DNA of 64,000 bases from Nitrospirales bacterium (GCA_029261355.1 JAJDBM010000054.1:26272-90271), one strand, 5' to 3'; numbered from the stretch's first letter, positions 52,353 to 62,666 are shown. Numbers and translations: made by a program. Notes: generated from the letters alone by a model not told the origin.

Positions 52353-53783
52353 ATGTCTAACGTCCGCGTGCGCTTTGCCCCTAGTCCAACGGGCTACCTC
52401 CATATTGGTGGTGTGCGCACGGCTCTGTTTAACTGGCTGTTTGCGCGTCATGAAGGTGGGACGTTTGTGTTGCGAATTGAAGATACCGATCAGGATCGTT
52501 CGACCGATGAGGCCATTGGCATTATTCTCGAAGGGCTGAAGTGGACTGGTCTTGATTGCGATGAAGGTCCTTATCGCCAAACAGATCGCTTAGAGTTGTA
52601 TCGCGAACAGGCGATGAAATTACTGGAAGAAGGGAAAGCCTATTGGTGTATCTGTACGCCAGAAGAATTAGAAACTCGGCGCAAGGAAGCGCAAGCGAAA
52701 GGAGAGTCGTTAAAGTATGATGGCCGGTGTCGAGAGAAAAGCCTGACGACGCCCACTGAACCAGCCGCCTTGAGATTTAAGTCGCCACAAGACGGACAGA
52801 CTATCATTGATGATTTGATTAAAGGCAAGATTGTCTTTGAGAATCAAGTGCTGGATGATTTGATCATTCTACGGACAAATGGATATCCCACCTATAACTT
52901 TTGTGTCGTGATTGATGATGCGCTCATGAACATCACACATGTCATTCGTGGTGATGATCATGTGAATAATACCCCACGACAGGTGCCGCTCTTTGAGGCC
53001 TTGGGCTTTACGGTTCCCAAGTTTGCGCATCTTCCTATGATTTTGGGGTCGGATAAGGCACGGTTGTCAAAACGACATGGGGCAACCTCTGTGCTTGCGT
53101 ATCAAGAGATGGGATATCTTCCTGAAGCCCTTATCAATTACCTTGTGCGATTGGGGTGGTCTCACGGTGATCAGGAAGTTTTTTCCATGGATGAAATGGT
53201 GAGCTTGTTTCGTATTGATCAGGTGCAATCCTCGGCCGCAGTCTTCAATCCTGAAAAACTCTTATGGCTCAATGCCCAATATATACGTAATTCAGATCCA
53301 CAGCTTGTGGCAGAACAGATGAACTCGCACTTACAAAAGGAGGGCTATGATGAAAAAGCCTATTCGAGAATACCTGGAGGCGTTGAAGCTTTGGTACCCC
53401 CATTGCGAGAACGCTCCGAAACGTTGCTTGACATGGTCAAGGGTGCTGCCCCCTATCTCGCAGAGACGATCACAATTGAAGAAGGCGCGGCGAAGAAGTT
53501 TTTAACACCAGCCATTGCCTCGAGTTTGACGAAGTTTGCTGATCGTCTCAAAATGGAGTCATCGTTTACCAAAGAGGCCTTAGAACTGGTCTTTCACGGT
53601 GTACTCGAAGAAGATGGTTTGAAAATGGGGAAACTTGCTCAGCCACTTCGTGTGGCTTTAACTGGCGGAACTGTCAGCCCAGGAATTTACGAAGTCATGG
53701 GACTTCTTGGCAAAACTCGAACCCTTGACCGTTTGCGTCAAGGTATCAAGCAAGCAGAATCACCCACTTCATCTTCAATGTAG
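52353..53783 (+). CDS. gltX: Glutamyl-tRNA synthetase
   Basis: A 476-aa class I synthetase. HIGH-type motif PSPTGYLHIGGVRTALFNWLFARH, EDTDQDRS, the Glu-binding site VVIDDALMNITHVIRGDDHVNNTPRQ, and KMSKS-type ARLSKRHGATSV are all present. The C-terminal anticodon-binding domain is complete. It charges tRNA-Glu, and tRNA-Gln too if the organism uses the GatCAB route. A tRNA-Gln gene lies 196 nt downstream. Confidence 0.96.
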   Translation: MSNVRVRFAPSPTGYLHIGGVRTALFNWLFARHEGGTFVLRIEDTDQDRSTDEAIGIILEGLKWTGLDCDEGPYRQTDRLELYREQAMKLLEEGKAYWCICTPEELETRRKEAQAKGESLKYDGRCREKSLTTPTEPAALRFKSPQDGQTIIDDLIKGKIVFENQVLDDLIILRTNGYPTYNFCVVIDDALMNITHVIRGDDHVNNTPRQVPLFEALGFTVPKFAHLPMILGSDKARLSKRHGATSVLAYQEMGYLPEALINYLVRLGWSHGDQEVFSMDEMVSLFRIDQVQSSAAVFNPEKLLWLNAQYIRNSDPQLVAEQMNSHLQKEGYDEKAYSRIPGGVEALVPPLRERSETLLDMVKGAAPYLAETITIEEGAAKKFLTPAIASSLTKFADRLKMESSFTKEALELVFHGVLEEDGLKMGKLAQPLRVALTGGTVSPGIYEVMGLLGKTRTLDRLRQGIKQAESPTSSSM

Positions 53784-53979
53784 TAGTTATGTATACGCTT
53801 CACCATAGGGCTGAGGGTCGTAAGTAAGTCTGGATGAGTTTTGAAAATATAGTGGTGTGAGTACGTCGTACATACGTAATCGACAATGGTGACAACGTAG
53901 GATGAAGTCATGTGGGTCTATGCTGATTGACGAATGCGCTTGACTCACCTAGAAATTCTCGAATAAGCTAAGTATATGT

Positions 53980-54053
53980 TGGGGGATCGTCTAAGGGTAG
54001 GACGTCAGATTCTGATTCTGGCTGTGAGGGTTCGAATCCTTCTCCCCCAACCA
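53980..54053 (+). tRNA. tRNA-Gln (CTG)
   Basis: Cloverleaf: acceptor TGGGGGA/TCCCCCA, D-arm with CTAAGGGTAGG, anticodon arm TCAGA-TTCTGAT-TCTGG-type with anticodon CTG, T-arm GAGGGTTCGAATCCTTC, then A73 and an encoded CCA. A possible promoter TTGACT (53940) with TAAGCT 18 nt on precedes it. Confidence 0.92.
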
Positions 54054-55375
54054 CTTTATTAGTTTCTTCTGTTAGTTATTTTTTTGTTTTCCCGCTTTAG
54101 ATTGATGTGGCCTATCATTTTTACTGCTTCCTTCTAACTAAAAGGCATTCGGGTCTTTATCCTGCATTGCGTGAACTTCACAAACATCCGGTTGAATCAC
54201 AATAGCTAAAGTCGTTTCATAGATTTTTACAGGTCTAATGTGTGTGATTGCACTGTGCTTCATTTGGCCGGAAGTCTATGGGAGCGGATCGAATATGCCC
54301 CTGGCTTTTTTTTGCAAAAACTTGCCAACTTAATTATGAATTTTTTTTCAAATTGAGGAAGTCTAGCCAGACTTTACCATTTTTAAAAAGGAGCAAGAAG
54401 GTTTGTACTCAGAATAGATATGGCAGATGGGGGCTGGAGTGGCCACAGATGTGGCAATGCCCGCATTTCCTGGCCTGCATAGATCACTCAACTAAAAAAG
54501 GTGAGTTTGGCGTAGTGGAGCGAAATTGATGAGGGCAGTGGCGAGGTAAGTTCAGAACTGATGTCTACTGGAATAGTTCAATCGAATAATTTCTTTGCTG
54601 TCTCGACTCAGAATGATTGCATTTGCAACATTGGAAGAGATAAAGCCTGAATCCTCATAGTTGGCCGTCTAGTCTCCGTTCATGGAGTTGTGTCAATTTC
54701 TCCCCAACATCCACAAAATCCAAGGGTCGATATTCAGGGATCCACTATGATTGATGATATGCCTGTCACTTCCATCATCAGGTAATTCTAGGCCCTTGAG
54801 TTCAAATATGTGATTATTTGTTTTGAATACTTCGAGTCATTCATTGTTTATATCTGAGAAGGTACTTGAATTGGCCATAAACTCACTAATGAATAAATAT
54901 TACGTTTGGATTATAGTTGCTAAAGCCGTATTCAAAAAAAGAGAAGAGACATCGAGTAGTGTGGTGAGTAGAAGTATCAACAGATGAGCCAGACTGATTT
55001 GTCTGATGTTGTCTCCTAGGTCATTAAAAGAGATGAAATTTATAGAAATTATCAAGGAAACTAAGAATCTAAGATATGTCCGGGAAAGCCCTGATAGTAC
55101 CTAAGCGTGGTATATGGGAAAGTTGATGAGGGGGAATGGGGATGATGCAATAGGTTTGATGGAAGAGATGCGATGTAAAGAATTAATAGCTGTAGATTTG
55201 CCGACTAGGCTCAATAATAGATCGTTTTTCCTAGTAACAAGCATTCAGTGACAGGCTTAGGGCACATAATTAAGCTTATCAGGAGTGAAAGGGGTTTCCC
55301 TCTAAAATAGTATTTTGTGGAAGAAGGATTATGGGACTATACGGTAGCACTGCAAGAAGCTCATTTGTGTCAGAA
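54054..55375. other. 1.3-kb gene-poor region
   Basis: No frame here has a credible start, composition or similarity that I can recognise. The longest (54248-54529) looks random. The sequence is more AT-rich than the flanks. I saw no tRNA-like fragment or clear transposase remnant. It separates the gltX/tRNA block from the exopolysaccharide region. Confidence 0.5.
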
Positions 55376-55413
55376 AAAAAAGAGGTGAGAAAATACTTCC
55401 TCACCTCTTTTTC
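55376..55413. terminator. Bidirectional Rho-independent terminator
   Basis: AGAGGTGAG and CTCACCTCT form a 9-bp stem that extends through A/T pairs, with an A-run on the left and T-run on the right. It lies 30 nt after the stop of the minus-strand PEP-CTERM gene. Confidence 0.85.
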
Positions 55414-55442
55414 TATTTGCTTAATAGCTGATTGACGAAGTG

Positions 55443-56135
55443 CTAATTTTGAACCCGACGACGAATAAGTATTAACCCCATAATTCCGGTGCCCATAAGA
55501 AGGGCTGCGTTGGGGATTGGCACTGGGTTGTTAATAAGGTCAACATTGGCTACGGTTCCAGTAAATGATCCAGTGGTTTCATCAAAAACAACGGGGTTTA
55601 ATTGAGCTGTAATGCTAAATTCAAAAGGATTTATCTGCCCTCCGAAGTGATTAGCCAGTGATGAGTTCTTAACATCAATTCCTGACGCAATAATCTGAAG
55701 TGTACTTCCACTGCTTTGTACGGAGATATTTCCAGCATTAGAAAATGTTCCTGTAAGTAGTTCCGTTCCGCCTGGAAGAAGTAGTGCACCAGAGGTCCCA
55801 CCAAAAATTGAAATGCTACTTGTAGATCCACCACCAAAAGTCCAGGCATTAAATGGATCACCTATCTGTGGTTCGGTTAGATTTGCCCCAGTGCTAAATG
55901 TAAGAATGCAACCGACACAAGTCAATGGGGTTCCTCCTGTTCCAGTGATTGTGTCAAATGGAATAAGGGCACCGTTTAGCGTTCCCACACCTTCATCTCC
56001 ATTGTAGCTAATTGTACCACCTGATGGACCTGCATCATCAAATTCAATCATGGCACCAAGCGCGCCAGTGGATGAAAGTCCCAAGGCTGTTATGAAGGCC
56101 ACAGAAATCACAATTGACCGTGTCTTATTAATCAT
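55443..56135 (-). CDS. Secreted PEP-CTERM-type sorting domain protein
   Basis: A 230-aa protein. The signal peptide (MINKTRSIVISVAFITALGLSSTGALG) is followed by a low-complexity Gly/Thr/Ser-rich beta domain. The C-terminus reads NPVPIPNAALLMGTGIMGLILIRRRVQN: motif, helix and arginine cluster in the PEP/VPLP-CTERM pattern, so exosortase processing is expected. ATG at 56135 has GGAGG about 8 nt upstream. It neighbours glycosyltransferase and heparinase-family genes, as expected for exopolysaccharide loci. No exosortase is in the window. Confidence 0.87.
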   Translation of the reverse strand: MINKTRSIVISVAFITALGLSSTGALGAMIEFDDAGPSGGTISYNGDEGVGTLNGALIPFDTITGTGGTPLTCVGCILTFSTGANLTEPQIGDPFNAWTFGGGSTSSISIFGGTSGALLLPGGTELLTGTFSNAGNISVQSSGSTLQIIASGIDVKNSSLANHFGGQINPFEFSITAQLNPVVFDETTGSFTGTVANVDLINNPVPIPNAALLMGTGIMGLILIRRRVQN

Positions 56136-56239
56136 GAATGATTCCTCCGTGAAATTAAGAGGGGGAGGTGAATAGTAAGAGGGATGATTTTTCGCATTTT
56201 GTAGCAAGGGCTATTGAGAATGAAGTTCCGTTTCTAGAT

Positions 56240-56268
56240 ATTAGAATTTTATTCTCAAACATCGTCAA
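56240..56268 (-). promoter_or_regulatory. Sigma-70 promoter of the PEP-CTERM gene
   Basis: The minus strand has TTGACG (56268-56263), a 17-nt spacer and TCTAAT (56245-56240), each 5/6 to consensus. The leader would be about 100 nt. The rest of 56269-56661 is AT-rich with no supported gene; the direct repeat GAACAGTAA occurs twice near 56320. Confidence 0.65.
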
Positions 56269-56661
56269 GTTAGCATAGGATAATAAATAAATCAAACACG
56301 ATAAAACAAGCATAAACGAACAGTAAGGAACAGTAATATTGCCATTAAAACAAGTTGTAATATCTAATTAAACATACGTTAAAATTTTTGTTATGCTTTT
56401 AAAGAACAGAATTAAAACATAACAATATTTTGATTTAATAGCCTGGGCTATCTACGTCTTGTGAGTTGACAGTATTATGGCAAACCCTCCCTATCGACAT
56501 CCATCCGCGATTGATGACCTAGTGTCTAGGCCCACTGGACATTTGCCATCGTCCCCTCTTGACCGCCTTGTCATATTGGATCAACCAGTGTCAGTAAGAC
56601 CTTTGTTGAAAAACTGGCTGAGGGATTATTTCTTGCTGGGAGAAGAGAGAAGTAACAGGAT

Positions 56662-57876
56662 CTACACCGATTCAAGCACTTCTTCAAATTGCTTGGCTAG
56701 CTGCATTCGGTCATGATGTTGCTCGACATATTGACGACCATTTTCGCCAAGTTCTTTTGTGAGATCTGGATTTTTATAGAGCTCCAATACTTTTTGAGCA
56801 AGTTCATGGCTATTTTCTGGCTCAATGCAAATTCCACCATTTGCGGCTTCAACAAGTTCCTGGCTTTCACCTTCCACTCCAAGAATAATGGGTGTACGCA
56901 TCGCAAAGCTTTCAAATATTTTGGTCGGCATCACGGTTTTAAATAAATCCGTTTTTTTCAGCAGTACTAGTGAGACATTGGTTAGTTGCCAGAGGTATGG
57001 CATCTGCTCTTTTGGTTGTTGGTCAAGCATAATAACATTGGTAACATTCAGTTTTGTCTTGAGTTTCAGCAGATAGTCTTTCTCTGCACCATCACCTGCC
57101 ATAAGAAACACGATATCGTGAAATGACTGGAGCTCTTTGGCCGCGTACAGGATGGTCTCCAGGTGGTGGGCCATCCCATGAGTCCCAAGGTAGGCTGCCA
57201 CAAATTTACCTTTTAGGCCGAGGGATTTCTCAAGCGCATTTTCCCCATGAGCGACATTGAAAAATTGTAGGTCAACCCCATGTGGGATAACGTGAATTTT
57301 TTGTGGTTCAATGCATTTTTTGATCATATATTGTTCAAAGGCATTGGTCACTGGCACGATTCGATCAGCTGTTCTATAAGCAAACATTTCCACGCTTCTT
57401 AGCAAGTTGATGATCGCCTTATTTTTAATAGCCCCGACTGCCACAATCGACTCAGGCCACAAATCACGAATTTCCAAAATCCATGGGCAACGCTTTATTC
57501 GGCTGACAAAGTAGCCACTCAAGCCATTGAAGAATTCTGGTGATGTCGAAATCAGGACTTCCGTTTTTGGGAGAAAGAATGCCATGAAAATGACGGATAG
57601 CATGTAGGAGGCATAACTGCAGGTGCGTCGAACCAAGCCTTTATTGCCTGTGATATAGGTCCATACACGAATTACCTGGATGCCGTGATAGTTTTCTTGC
57701 TGGAACAATTTGTTGGAAAAACCTGGATATACCTTTCCCTTCGGATGATTGGGGGCACACGTCACGACGGTGACTTCATGGCCATCCTTCACCCACTGTC
57801 GGCAATGTTCAGATATCCGAGTAGCTGGAGCGTTAACCTCAGGAGGGAAGTAGTGAGATAGAAACAAGATTTTCAT
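56662..57876 (-). CDS. Glycosyltransferase family 4 protein (WbuB-like)
   Basis: A 404-aa GT4 protein. The N-terminal acceptor domain starts MKILFLSHYFPPEVNAPATRISEHCRQWVKDGHEVTVVTCAPNHPKG, the pattern of WbuB-like fucosamine transferases. IPHGVD begins the C-terminal donor-binding domain. The nucleotide-sugar site has PTKIFESFAMRTPIILG followed by the Glu motif. It acts at the cytoplasmic membrane face in exopolysaccharide or O-antigen assembly. It is on the same strand as the heparinase-family gene 135 nt upstream. Confidence 0.9.
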   Translation of the reverse strand: MKILFLSHYFPPEVNAPATRISEHCRQWVKDGHEVTVVTCAPNHPKGKVYPGFSNKLFQQENYHGIQVIRVWTYITGNKGLVRRTCSYASYMLSVIFMAFFLPKTEVLISTSPEFFNGLSGYFVSRIKRCPWILEIRDLWPESIVAVGAIKNKAIINLLRSVEMFAYRTADRIVPVTNAFEQYMIKKCIEPQKIHVIPHGVDLQFFNVAHGENALEKSLGLKGKFVAAYLGTHGMAHHLETILYAAKELQSFHDIVFLMAGDGAEKDYLLKLKTKLNVTNVIMLDQQPKEQMPYLWQLTNVSLVLLKKTDLFKTVMPTKIFESFAMRTPIILGVEGESQELVEAANGGICIEPENSHELAQKVLELYKNPDLTKELGENGRQYVEQHHDRMQLAKQFEEVLESV

Positions 57877-58011
57877 GAGGTGTCGAAAAAGAAAAGCGAA
57901 TTGTGTCAGTCAAGGGATGGTGAACGAAAGGGGCTTTGAATATGCCATATGTTGGGAAATCTATGCAACAGGAAAGGGGGAATTTACGATTTTAATGACG
58001 TAATGTAGAGA

Positions 58012-59727
58012 TTATGAATGTTTGGTAATCCGGTATTCTGTTCGTAGCGGTAAGCGGCCTTCCATGGTGAGCACAATCACATCATTCTCTTGTTCGATCC
58101 CAAATTCAGGGAAGTGCCAGCCTTTTTCAATCTTCATGGGTGTTTCATGTAAAACTTCAATGACGCATATTGAATGTTCCAATAGATCTGTCACGTGAAG
58201 AAAGTTTCCAATCGGCTTTATACGTAAACCTGGATGCAGATGGATATAATTTTCTATGAGATGAATGCCGCTTCCTTGCACTTCATCTCGAATGAGCCAT
58301 CCGTTTACAGCGTCATACTCAATTGTACGATGGTGGGTCACTTTTCCTGGCAAGCGATGGTATCCGCTATGGGCGCCCTCAAACCAAGCCGCTGCATGAC
58401 TTTTTTGGGTTAAAGATGTTTGTAAGGGGCGAGCCCGATGTGCGACACGAAAGGTACCCCACATTTCTGATTGTTCATGGCCGTCCACCACCACAGTGTT
58501 GTGTGCTTTAGTTGAACGTGCGTATTGTCGTCGTGTTCCAGCTTCGTAATCATGGACGCCTGAGTCGACAATTACCCGTTTTCCATCAAGCGCGAGTTCG
58601 TAACTCAACATATCGCAGTGGGCATGGCCTGGTTGATAGTCTGGTCCAACTTCACCGCAATCAACAATCAACATATCCTGGTTATGGCGTATCACTGAGT
58701 AGCCGCTTCTCTCTTTTTTTGTCACCGAAAGGGCTTGAGGTTGAGGGGGTGATTGATATCCTATGATTCGTTGAGCATATTCAAAAAGCCTCGAGGGAGA
58801 AGGCGCAATGCCAAAGGTGGAATCATTGAATAATGGGATGTCATGATCTGGTAGACAGAGGTCTTTCAGAAACATAAGAGCCTTTTCTGTCGAGGCCTGG
58901 ATTGATTTGACCTGATCACGATCAACAAGTCCAGGATTCGCATGCATAATATTAAGGACGTCTAGGTAATCTTCCACAGCAATCGAATGATACATGGGAC
59001 TTCTTTCAAAATGTCCACCGTCCGAGAGAATCTGTTCATTCGTTTCTTCGCTCAGTATCTTCAACCCTTTTTCCATCCACCGTTGAGCTTCTACCCCTTC
59101 AAAATAGGATCCTGCAAAAAATAACGCAACCCCGTTTTTAAGATAATGATTGGCAAGGATATGGTACTCAATGTTGCGTTCAAGCCAACGAGCTTGCAGG
59201 TATAGGCTGTCGAGCCATTGCGGCTGTGGCGAGATAGATTGTGTAAAGGCCTTAATCCAATTCACAATACGTAAGGAAGCGGGGTAGGGTTCCCATGCTT
59301 CTGGAGTACCTTGTGGACAGTGGGTAATCCACTCTGTGATCAACGAGGCTGTAAAATCAGTAGGGAATTCAGAATGACAGATATAATCGAAATAGTGAAG
59401 ATTATACCGCCACAACTTGGGCATATCGTGACAGTGCCAATCAACCTGTTCCTCAGGAAATATCTTCGACCTGTTCAGGAAGCAAAACTCAGAAAGTTTC
59501 TGCGTCTTCATCTGACTCTCAAGCGTCGGGTGAAGCCGAAATCCTGCTCGTGTGTGAATCTTAGGCAATGTGTATTTGACCGAGGTGGTAGGGAATATCG
59601 CTCGCTTGACATAGTGAGCGAGTTGACCGGGTTTGAGGTAGGAGGCTGTGATGAGGTAAAGAAAGAAGCGTGATATGAAAGAAAAGCTATCTATTCGCAA
59701 TTCACAACCATCATCATTTAAACCCAA
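58012..59727 (-). CDS. Heparinase II/III family protein (polysaccharide lyase-like)
   Basis: A protein of about 560-571 aa. The helical N-terminal toroid (about 130-330; PKLWRYNLHYFDYI, ILANHYLKNGVALFFAGSYF) is followed by the beta-sandwich domain (GHAHCDMLSYELALDGKRVIVDSGVHDYE, RSTKAHNTVVVDG). These are the Hepar_II_III features seen in exopolysaccharide clusters. There is no signal peptide. No ATG exists near the N-terminus: TTG at 59727, overlapping the vapC end, or TTG at 59700 must be used. Its role is probably polymer trimming during export. Confidence 0.87.
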   Translation of the reverse strand: MGLNDDGCELRIDSFSFISRFFLYLITASYLKPGQLAHYVKRAIFPTTSVKYTLPKIHTRAGFRLHPTLESQMKTQKLSEFCFLNRSKIFPEEQVDWHCHDMPKLWRYNLHYFDYICHSEFPTDFTASLITEWITHCPQGTPEAWEPYPASLRIVNWIKAFTQSISPQPQWLDSLYLQARWLERNIEYHILANHYLKNGVALFFAGSYFEGVEAQRWMEKGLKILSEETNEQILSDGGHFERSPMYHSIAVEDYLDVLNIMHANPGLVDRDQVKSIQASTEKALMFLKDLCLPDHDIPLFNDSTFGIAPSPSRLFEYAQRIIGYQSPPQPQALSVTKKERSGYSVIRHNQDMLIVDCGEVGPDYQPGHAHCDMLSYELALDGKRVIVDSGVHDYEAGTRRQYARSTKAHNTVVVDGHEQSEMWGTFRVAHRARPLQTSLTQKSHAAAWFEGAHSGYHRLPGKVTHHRTIEYDAVNGWLIRDEVQGSGIHLIENYIHLHPGLRIKPIGNFLHVTDLLEHSICVIEVLHETPMKIEKGWHFPEFGIEQENDVIVLTMEGRLPLRTEYRITKHS

Positions 59728-60122
59728 TTCTCAAGACGTAACGCCTCGACACGTTCAAACTCTCGCATATTGTTGGTGACCAGAGTCAGCCCTTCGCATC
59801 GGGCATGCCCAGCGATATGCAGATCATTGACGCCAATCGTGGTACCCCTGCGTTCGAGATTGGCTCGAATCTCACCATAATGTGAAGCCGCTTTACTGCC
59901 GTATTCTAATACGATCAACCGTGAAACAAAGTCTTCGACCTGTTGTAGGTTGTGTTCGAGCTTCGTGCTCTTTTCAGCTGCATGGAATAACTCGGCATGG
60001 GTGATTGCGCTGATGCACATTTGCCCAGAATGGCGGTTAAATATCTCTAGCAGTTCAATCGGTCGGCGCTTGAGAACATGGATCACAATGTTTGTGTCCA
60101 ACATATATTTGAGCATTACCAT
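59718..60122 (-). CDS. vapC: VapC toxin (PIN-domain ribonuclease)
   Basis: A 134-aa PIN protein: MLDTNIVIHVLKRRP (first Asp), SAITHAELFHAAEKS (Glu), GVNDLHIAGHARCEGLTLVTNNMREFERVEALRLENW (remaining Asp residues). All acidic catalytic positions are intact. It probably cleaves RNA when freed from VapB. The start is ATG at 60122 or the second ATG at 60116, which gives a TAATG junction with vapB. The operon interrupts the exopolysaccharide genes. Confidence 0.92.
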   Translation of the reverse strand: MVMLKYMLDTNIVIHVLKRRPIELLEIFNRHSGQMCISAITHAELFHAAEKSTKLEHNLQQVEDFVSRLIVLEYGSKAASHYGEIRANLERRGTTIGVNDLHIAGHARCEGLTLVTNNMREFERVEALRLENWV

Positions 60123-60349
60123 GCTTCTCGTTCTTGTTGTTCCTGCGAAGCCCGTTGGGCCATGAAGTCATCAGTTACATGCTCTTTTGACAGGAAGAAG
60201 GTATTCCATGCACTGTCGATGGGGGACAATACACGATCTTGCCCTACGACTCGAACCGCGACCTTTTTCACGGTATCTGGAAAGCGGGATTCAGCTGGGA
60301 GTCTAACGGCCTGAGTTCTGTTATTAATAAAAACTGATCCTGTCGACAT
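60116..60349 (-). CDS. vapB: VapB antitoxin (AbrB/VagC-like)
   Basis: A 77-aa protein: MSTGSVFINNRTQAVRLPAESRFPD is the AbrB-type beta-hairpin DNA-binding domain, followed by a flexible C-terminus that wraps the toxin (WNTFFLSKEHVTDDFMAQRASQEQQE). GGAGGTGAG precedes the ATG. It overlaps vapC and presumably autoregulates through the inverted repeat upstream. Confidence 0.92.
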   Translation of the reverse strand: MSTGSVFINNRTQAVRLPAESRFPDTVKKVAVRVVGQDRVLSPIDSAWNTFFLSKEHVTDDFMAQRASQEQQEREAW

Positions 60350-60396
60350 GTCTCACCTCCATTGACTCCCTGGTTTCTTTATCCATTATTATGTAT

Positions 60397-60429
60397 TTCT
60401 TGCTATATTGCAATGCTATATAGCAAGAA
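60397..60429. promoter_or_regulatory. VapBC operator (12-bp inverted repeat)
   Basis: TTCTTGCTATAT and ATATAGCAAGAA are perfect inverted arms separated by 9 nt, 48 nt upstream of the vapB start. This is a typical position for autorepression by a VapBC complex. Confidence 0.75.
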
Positions 60430-60518
60430 GAGGTGCGGGATTTGAAATGATTTCAGATAGGAAACGGGGAGGTGGGAGTGGATCGAGTATGTTAGGAAAG
60501 GTAATTTCTGGCGTTCTG

Positions 60519-62666
60519 TTATTCTCGATGGATCGCATCCATCACATCAAACGTTGTACGCGTGACTTCGATGAGTTCCTCAAAGGGAATCGGGGAAGAA
60601 TGACCGTCCCGAATGGACTTTACAAATGCCGCCACACAGGCTGTTTGACCTTTATCTTGTCGCCAGAGTTTCATCTTTGTAAATCCAGGCCAACCAAAGC
60701 CGCGTAAGGTTCGAAAATTATCAAGTTGTAAAATTCGGCCAGCACAAAACACCTCCAATCGTTCCTTGGCGAAGGATTTATGACCATTGGCTAAGTAATG
60801 CACCGTGCCCATAGAGCCATCAGCAAAAGACAGATTAAAAGAGACTTTATCAGTTTGCACCGCCACTCCTGGAGCTGGACCAATCATCAATGTCTGTACG
60901 CCAAGGATTGAGGAATGAGCCAGAAACCGCAGGAGGTCAATGAAGTGACAAGCTTCACCAATAATGCGTCCTCCGCCAATGGTTGGATCTTGAGTCCAAT
61001 GTTCAGGGGGGATCATGCCAGCGTTGACGGTCATAATAAACGATTTTGGTTCATGTACGGTGTTGAGGAGCTCTTTCATTTTTTGTATATGAGGAGAAAA
61101 CCGGCGATTGAATCCAGTCATGAGGACGAGTTCTGGGTGTTTCTGGTACACCTCTTCAATTTCGATAAGTTCCTCACGTCGAAGCGCCAACGGCTTTTCG
61201 ACAAACACATGCTTCCCTGCCTCAAGTGCTTGAGACACATATCGAGCATGGCTGTCATGGCGGGTCGTGATGACCACTGTGTTGATATCGGAATGATTGA
61301 TCAAGCTGGAGGTCTCTGTGGTCGTTTCTTGGAATCCAAATTTCTTTCCAGCATGCACCCCGCTTGCCCCGCCACTCGAAGCGACAGAATGCAATAAAGC
61401 CTCTGTTTGCTTAAATGCTGGAATCAGTACCTGAGTTGCATAGTTGCCAGAGCCAATGACTCCGATGCTAACCTGCCCCTTTGGTCGAGAGGCATGACCT
61501 ACAGGGGGTGAAAGTTCGACTGTACGTTGTCGTAAACTTCCTTCAGGTTTCTCTTGAGGTGTTGGGTAGTGCAAGAGAATCCCGAGAGACGGTTCTTTAC
61601 TCCCAACAAGTTCATATGCCTTCTGCGCTTCTGCGAGTAGAAATCGGTGAGAGATTAATGGTGTGGGATCCAGTCTTTTATCTGAAAGCAAGCCTAATAT
61701 GGCCTCGAAGTTCCGCTGTTCTGTCCATCGGACAAAACCGATTGGATAATCATGACCACCCTCTTCATAGAATGGATCATATCGTCCTGGTCCATAGGAG
61801 CAGGAAACCTGAAAGGTTAATTCTTTCTCGAAAAAATCAGCCCGAGACAATTCCAGTCCGACCACACCTACTAAGACAATTCGTCCACGTTTTCGAGACA
61901 TCTGTGCAGCCTGTTTGACGGGTTCGTTACTTTTAGAAGATGCTGTCAACAGGACCGCATCAACACCATGACCAGAAGAAAATGCTAAGGCTGCAGCTAC
62001 CGGGTCCTCTCCTTTAGACAAATCGACTGTCTCCGCTCCAAAAGTCTTAGCCAGATCGAGTTTGGACGGGTCAAAATCAATGCCAAGCACCCGACAACCA
62101 TGTGCCCGGAGAAGTTGTACTGTGAGCAAACCAATAAGTCCGAGTCCCGTCACCACGACTGTTTCGCCAAGCGTGGGTTGGGCCAGACGTATGCCTTGTA
62201 ATGCAATGGAGCCAATGACCGTAAAGGCGGCCATATCATCAGGGACTTCATCAGGGATTTTTGCGCACAAATTCGATGGAATACAGACCATCTCAGCATG
62301 CTTGCCATTCGATGCCACACGGTCGCCAACAGAAAATTCTGTAACTCCTGCACCAACGGCCATCACCACACCAGCATTACAGTAGCCCATGGGAAGTGGT
62401 TGATCTAACTTATGCCGGACGGCATCAATGGTTGGCATAAGCCCGTCGGTTCTGATTTTATCGAGAACCATTCGAACCTTGTCTGGTTGTTGGCGAGCCT
62501 TATCTAAAAGGTTGGCTTTTCCAAAATCTAAAAGCATTCGTTCAGTCCCAGCAGAAACCAGTGACGTGGTAGTGCGAATAAGCACATGTCCTGGTTGCAA
62601 GCGCGGACAAGGAACGTCGGTGATTAAGGTGTTCCCATCTTGTAAATCTTGGAAAATCTGTTTCAT
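60519..62666 (-). CDS. Bi-domain oxidoreductase: zinc-type alcohol dehydrogenase fused to Gfo/Idh/MocA
   Basis: A 715-aa fusion. The N-terminal ~370 residues are an MDR dehydrogenase (VPCPRLQPGHVLIRTTTSLVSAGTERMLLDFGKANL, VVTGLGLIGLLTVQLLRAHGCRVLGIDFD). The C-terminal half is a Gfo/Idh/MocA domain (VSIGVIGSGNYATQVLIPAFKQTEA, FVEKPLALRREELIEIE, IGGGRIIGEACHFIDLLRFL). Such fusions occur in exopolysaccharide and heparinase-family loci and probably make or modify a sugar precursor. Its 3' end lies just beyond the vapBC operator, so vapBC sits between it and the heparinase-family gene. A truncated second copy of its N-terminus lies at 63602-63799. Confidence 0.93.
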   Translation of the reverse strand: MKQIFQDLQDGNTLITDVPCPRLQPGHVLIRTTTSLVSAGTERMLLDFGKANLLDKARQQPDKVRMVLDKIRTDGLMPTIDAVRHKLDQPLPMGYCNAGVVMAVGAGVTEFSVGDRVASNGKHAEMVCIPSNLCAKIPDEVPDDMAAFTVIGSIALQGIRLAQPTLGETVVVTGLGLIGLLTVQLLRAHGCRVLGIDFDPSKLDLAKTFGAETVDLSKGEDPVAAALAFSSGHGVDAVLLTASSKSNEPVKQAAQMSRKRGRIVLVGVVGLELSRADFFEKELTFQVSCSYGPGRYDPFYEEGGHDYPIGFVRWTEQRNFEAILGLLSDKRLDPTPLISHRFLLAEAQKAYELVGSKEPSLGILLHYPTPQEKPEGSLRQRTVELSPPVGHASRPKGQVSIGVIGSGNYATQVLIPAFKQTEALLHSVASSGGASGVHAGKKFGFQETTTETSSLINHSDINTVVITTRHDSHARYVSQALEAGKHVFVEKPLALRREELIEIEEVYQKHPELVLMTGFNRRFSPHIQKMKELLNTVHEPKSFIMTVNAGMIPPEHWTQDPTIGGGRIIGEACHFIDLLRFLAHSSILGVQTLMIGPAPGVAVQTDKVSFNLSFADGSMGTVHYLANGHKSFAKERLEVFCAGRILQLDNFRTLRGFGWPGFTKMKLWRQDKGQTACVAAFVKSIRDGHSSPIPFEELIEVTRTTFDVMDAIHRE

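Noticed and set aside
54248..54529. 93-codon plus-strand frame in the gene-poor region
   Set aside because: Random-looking composition, no ribosome site and no recognisable motif.
56477..56716. 79-codon plus-strand frame before the glycosyltransferase
   Set aside because: Overlaps the 3' end of the glycosyltransferase on the other strand, no ribosome site, no motif.
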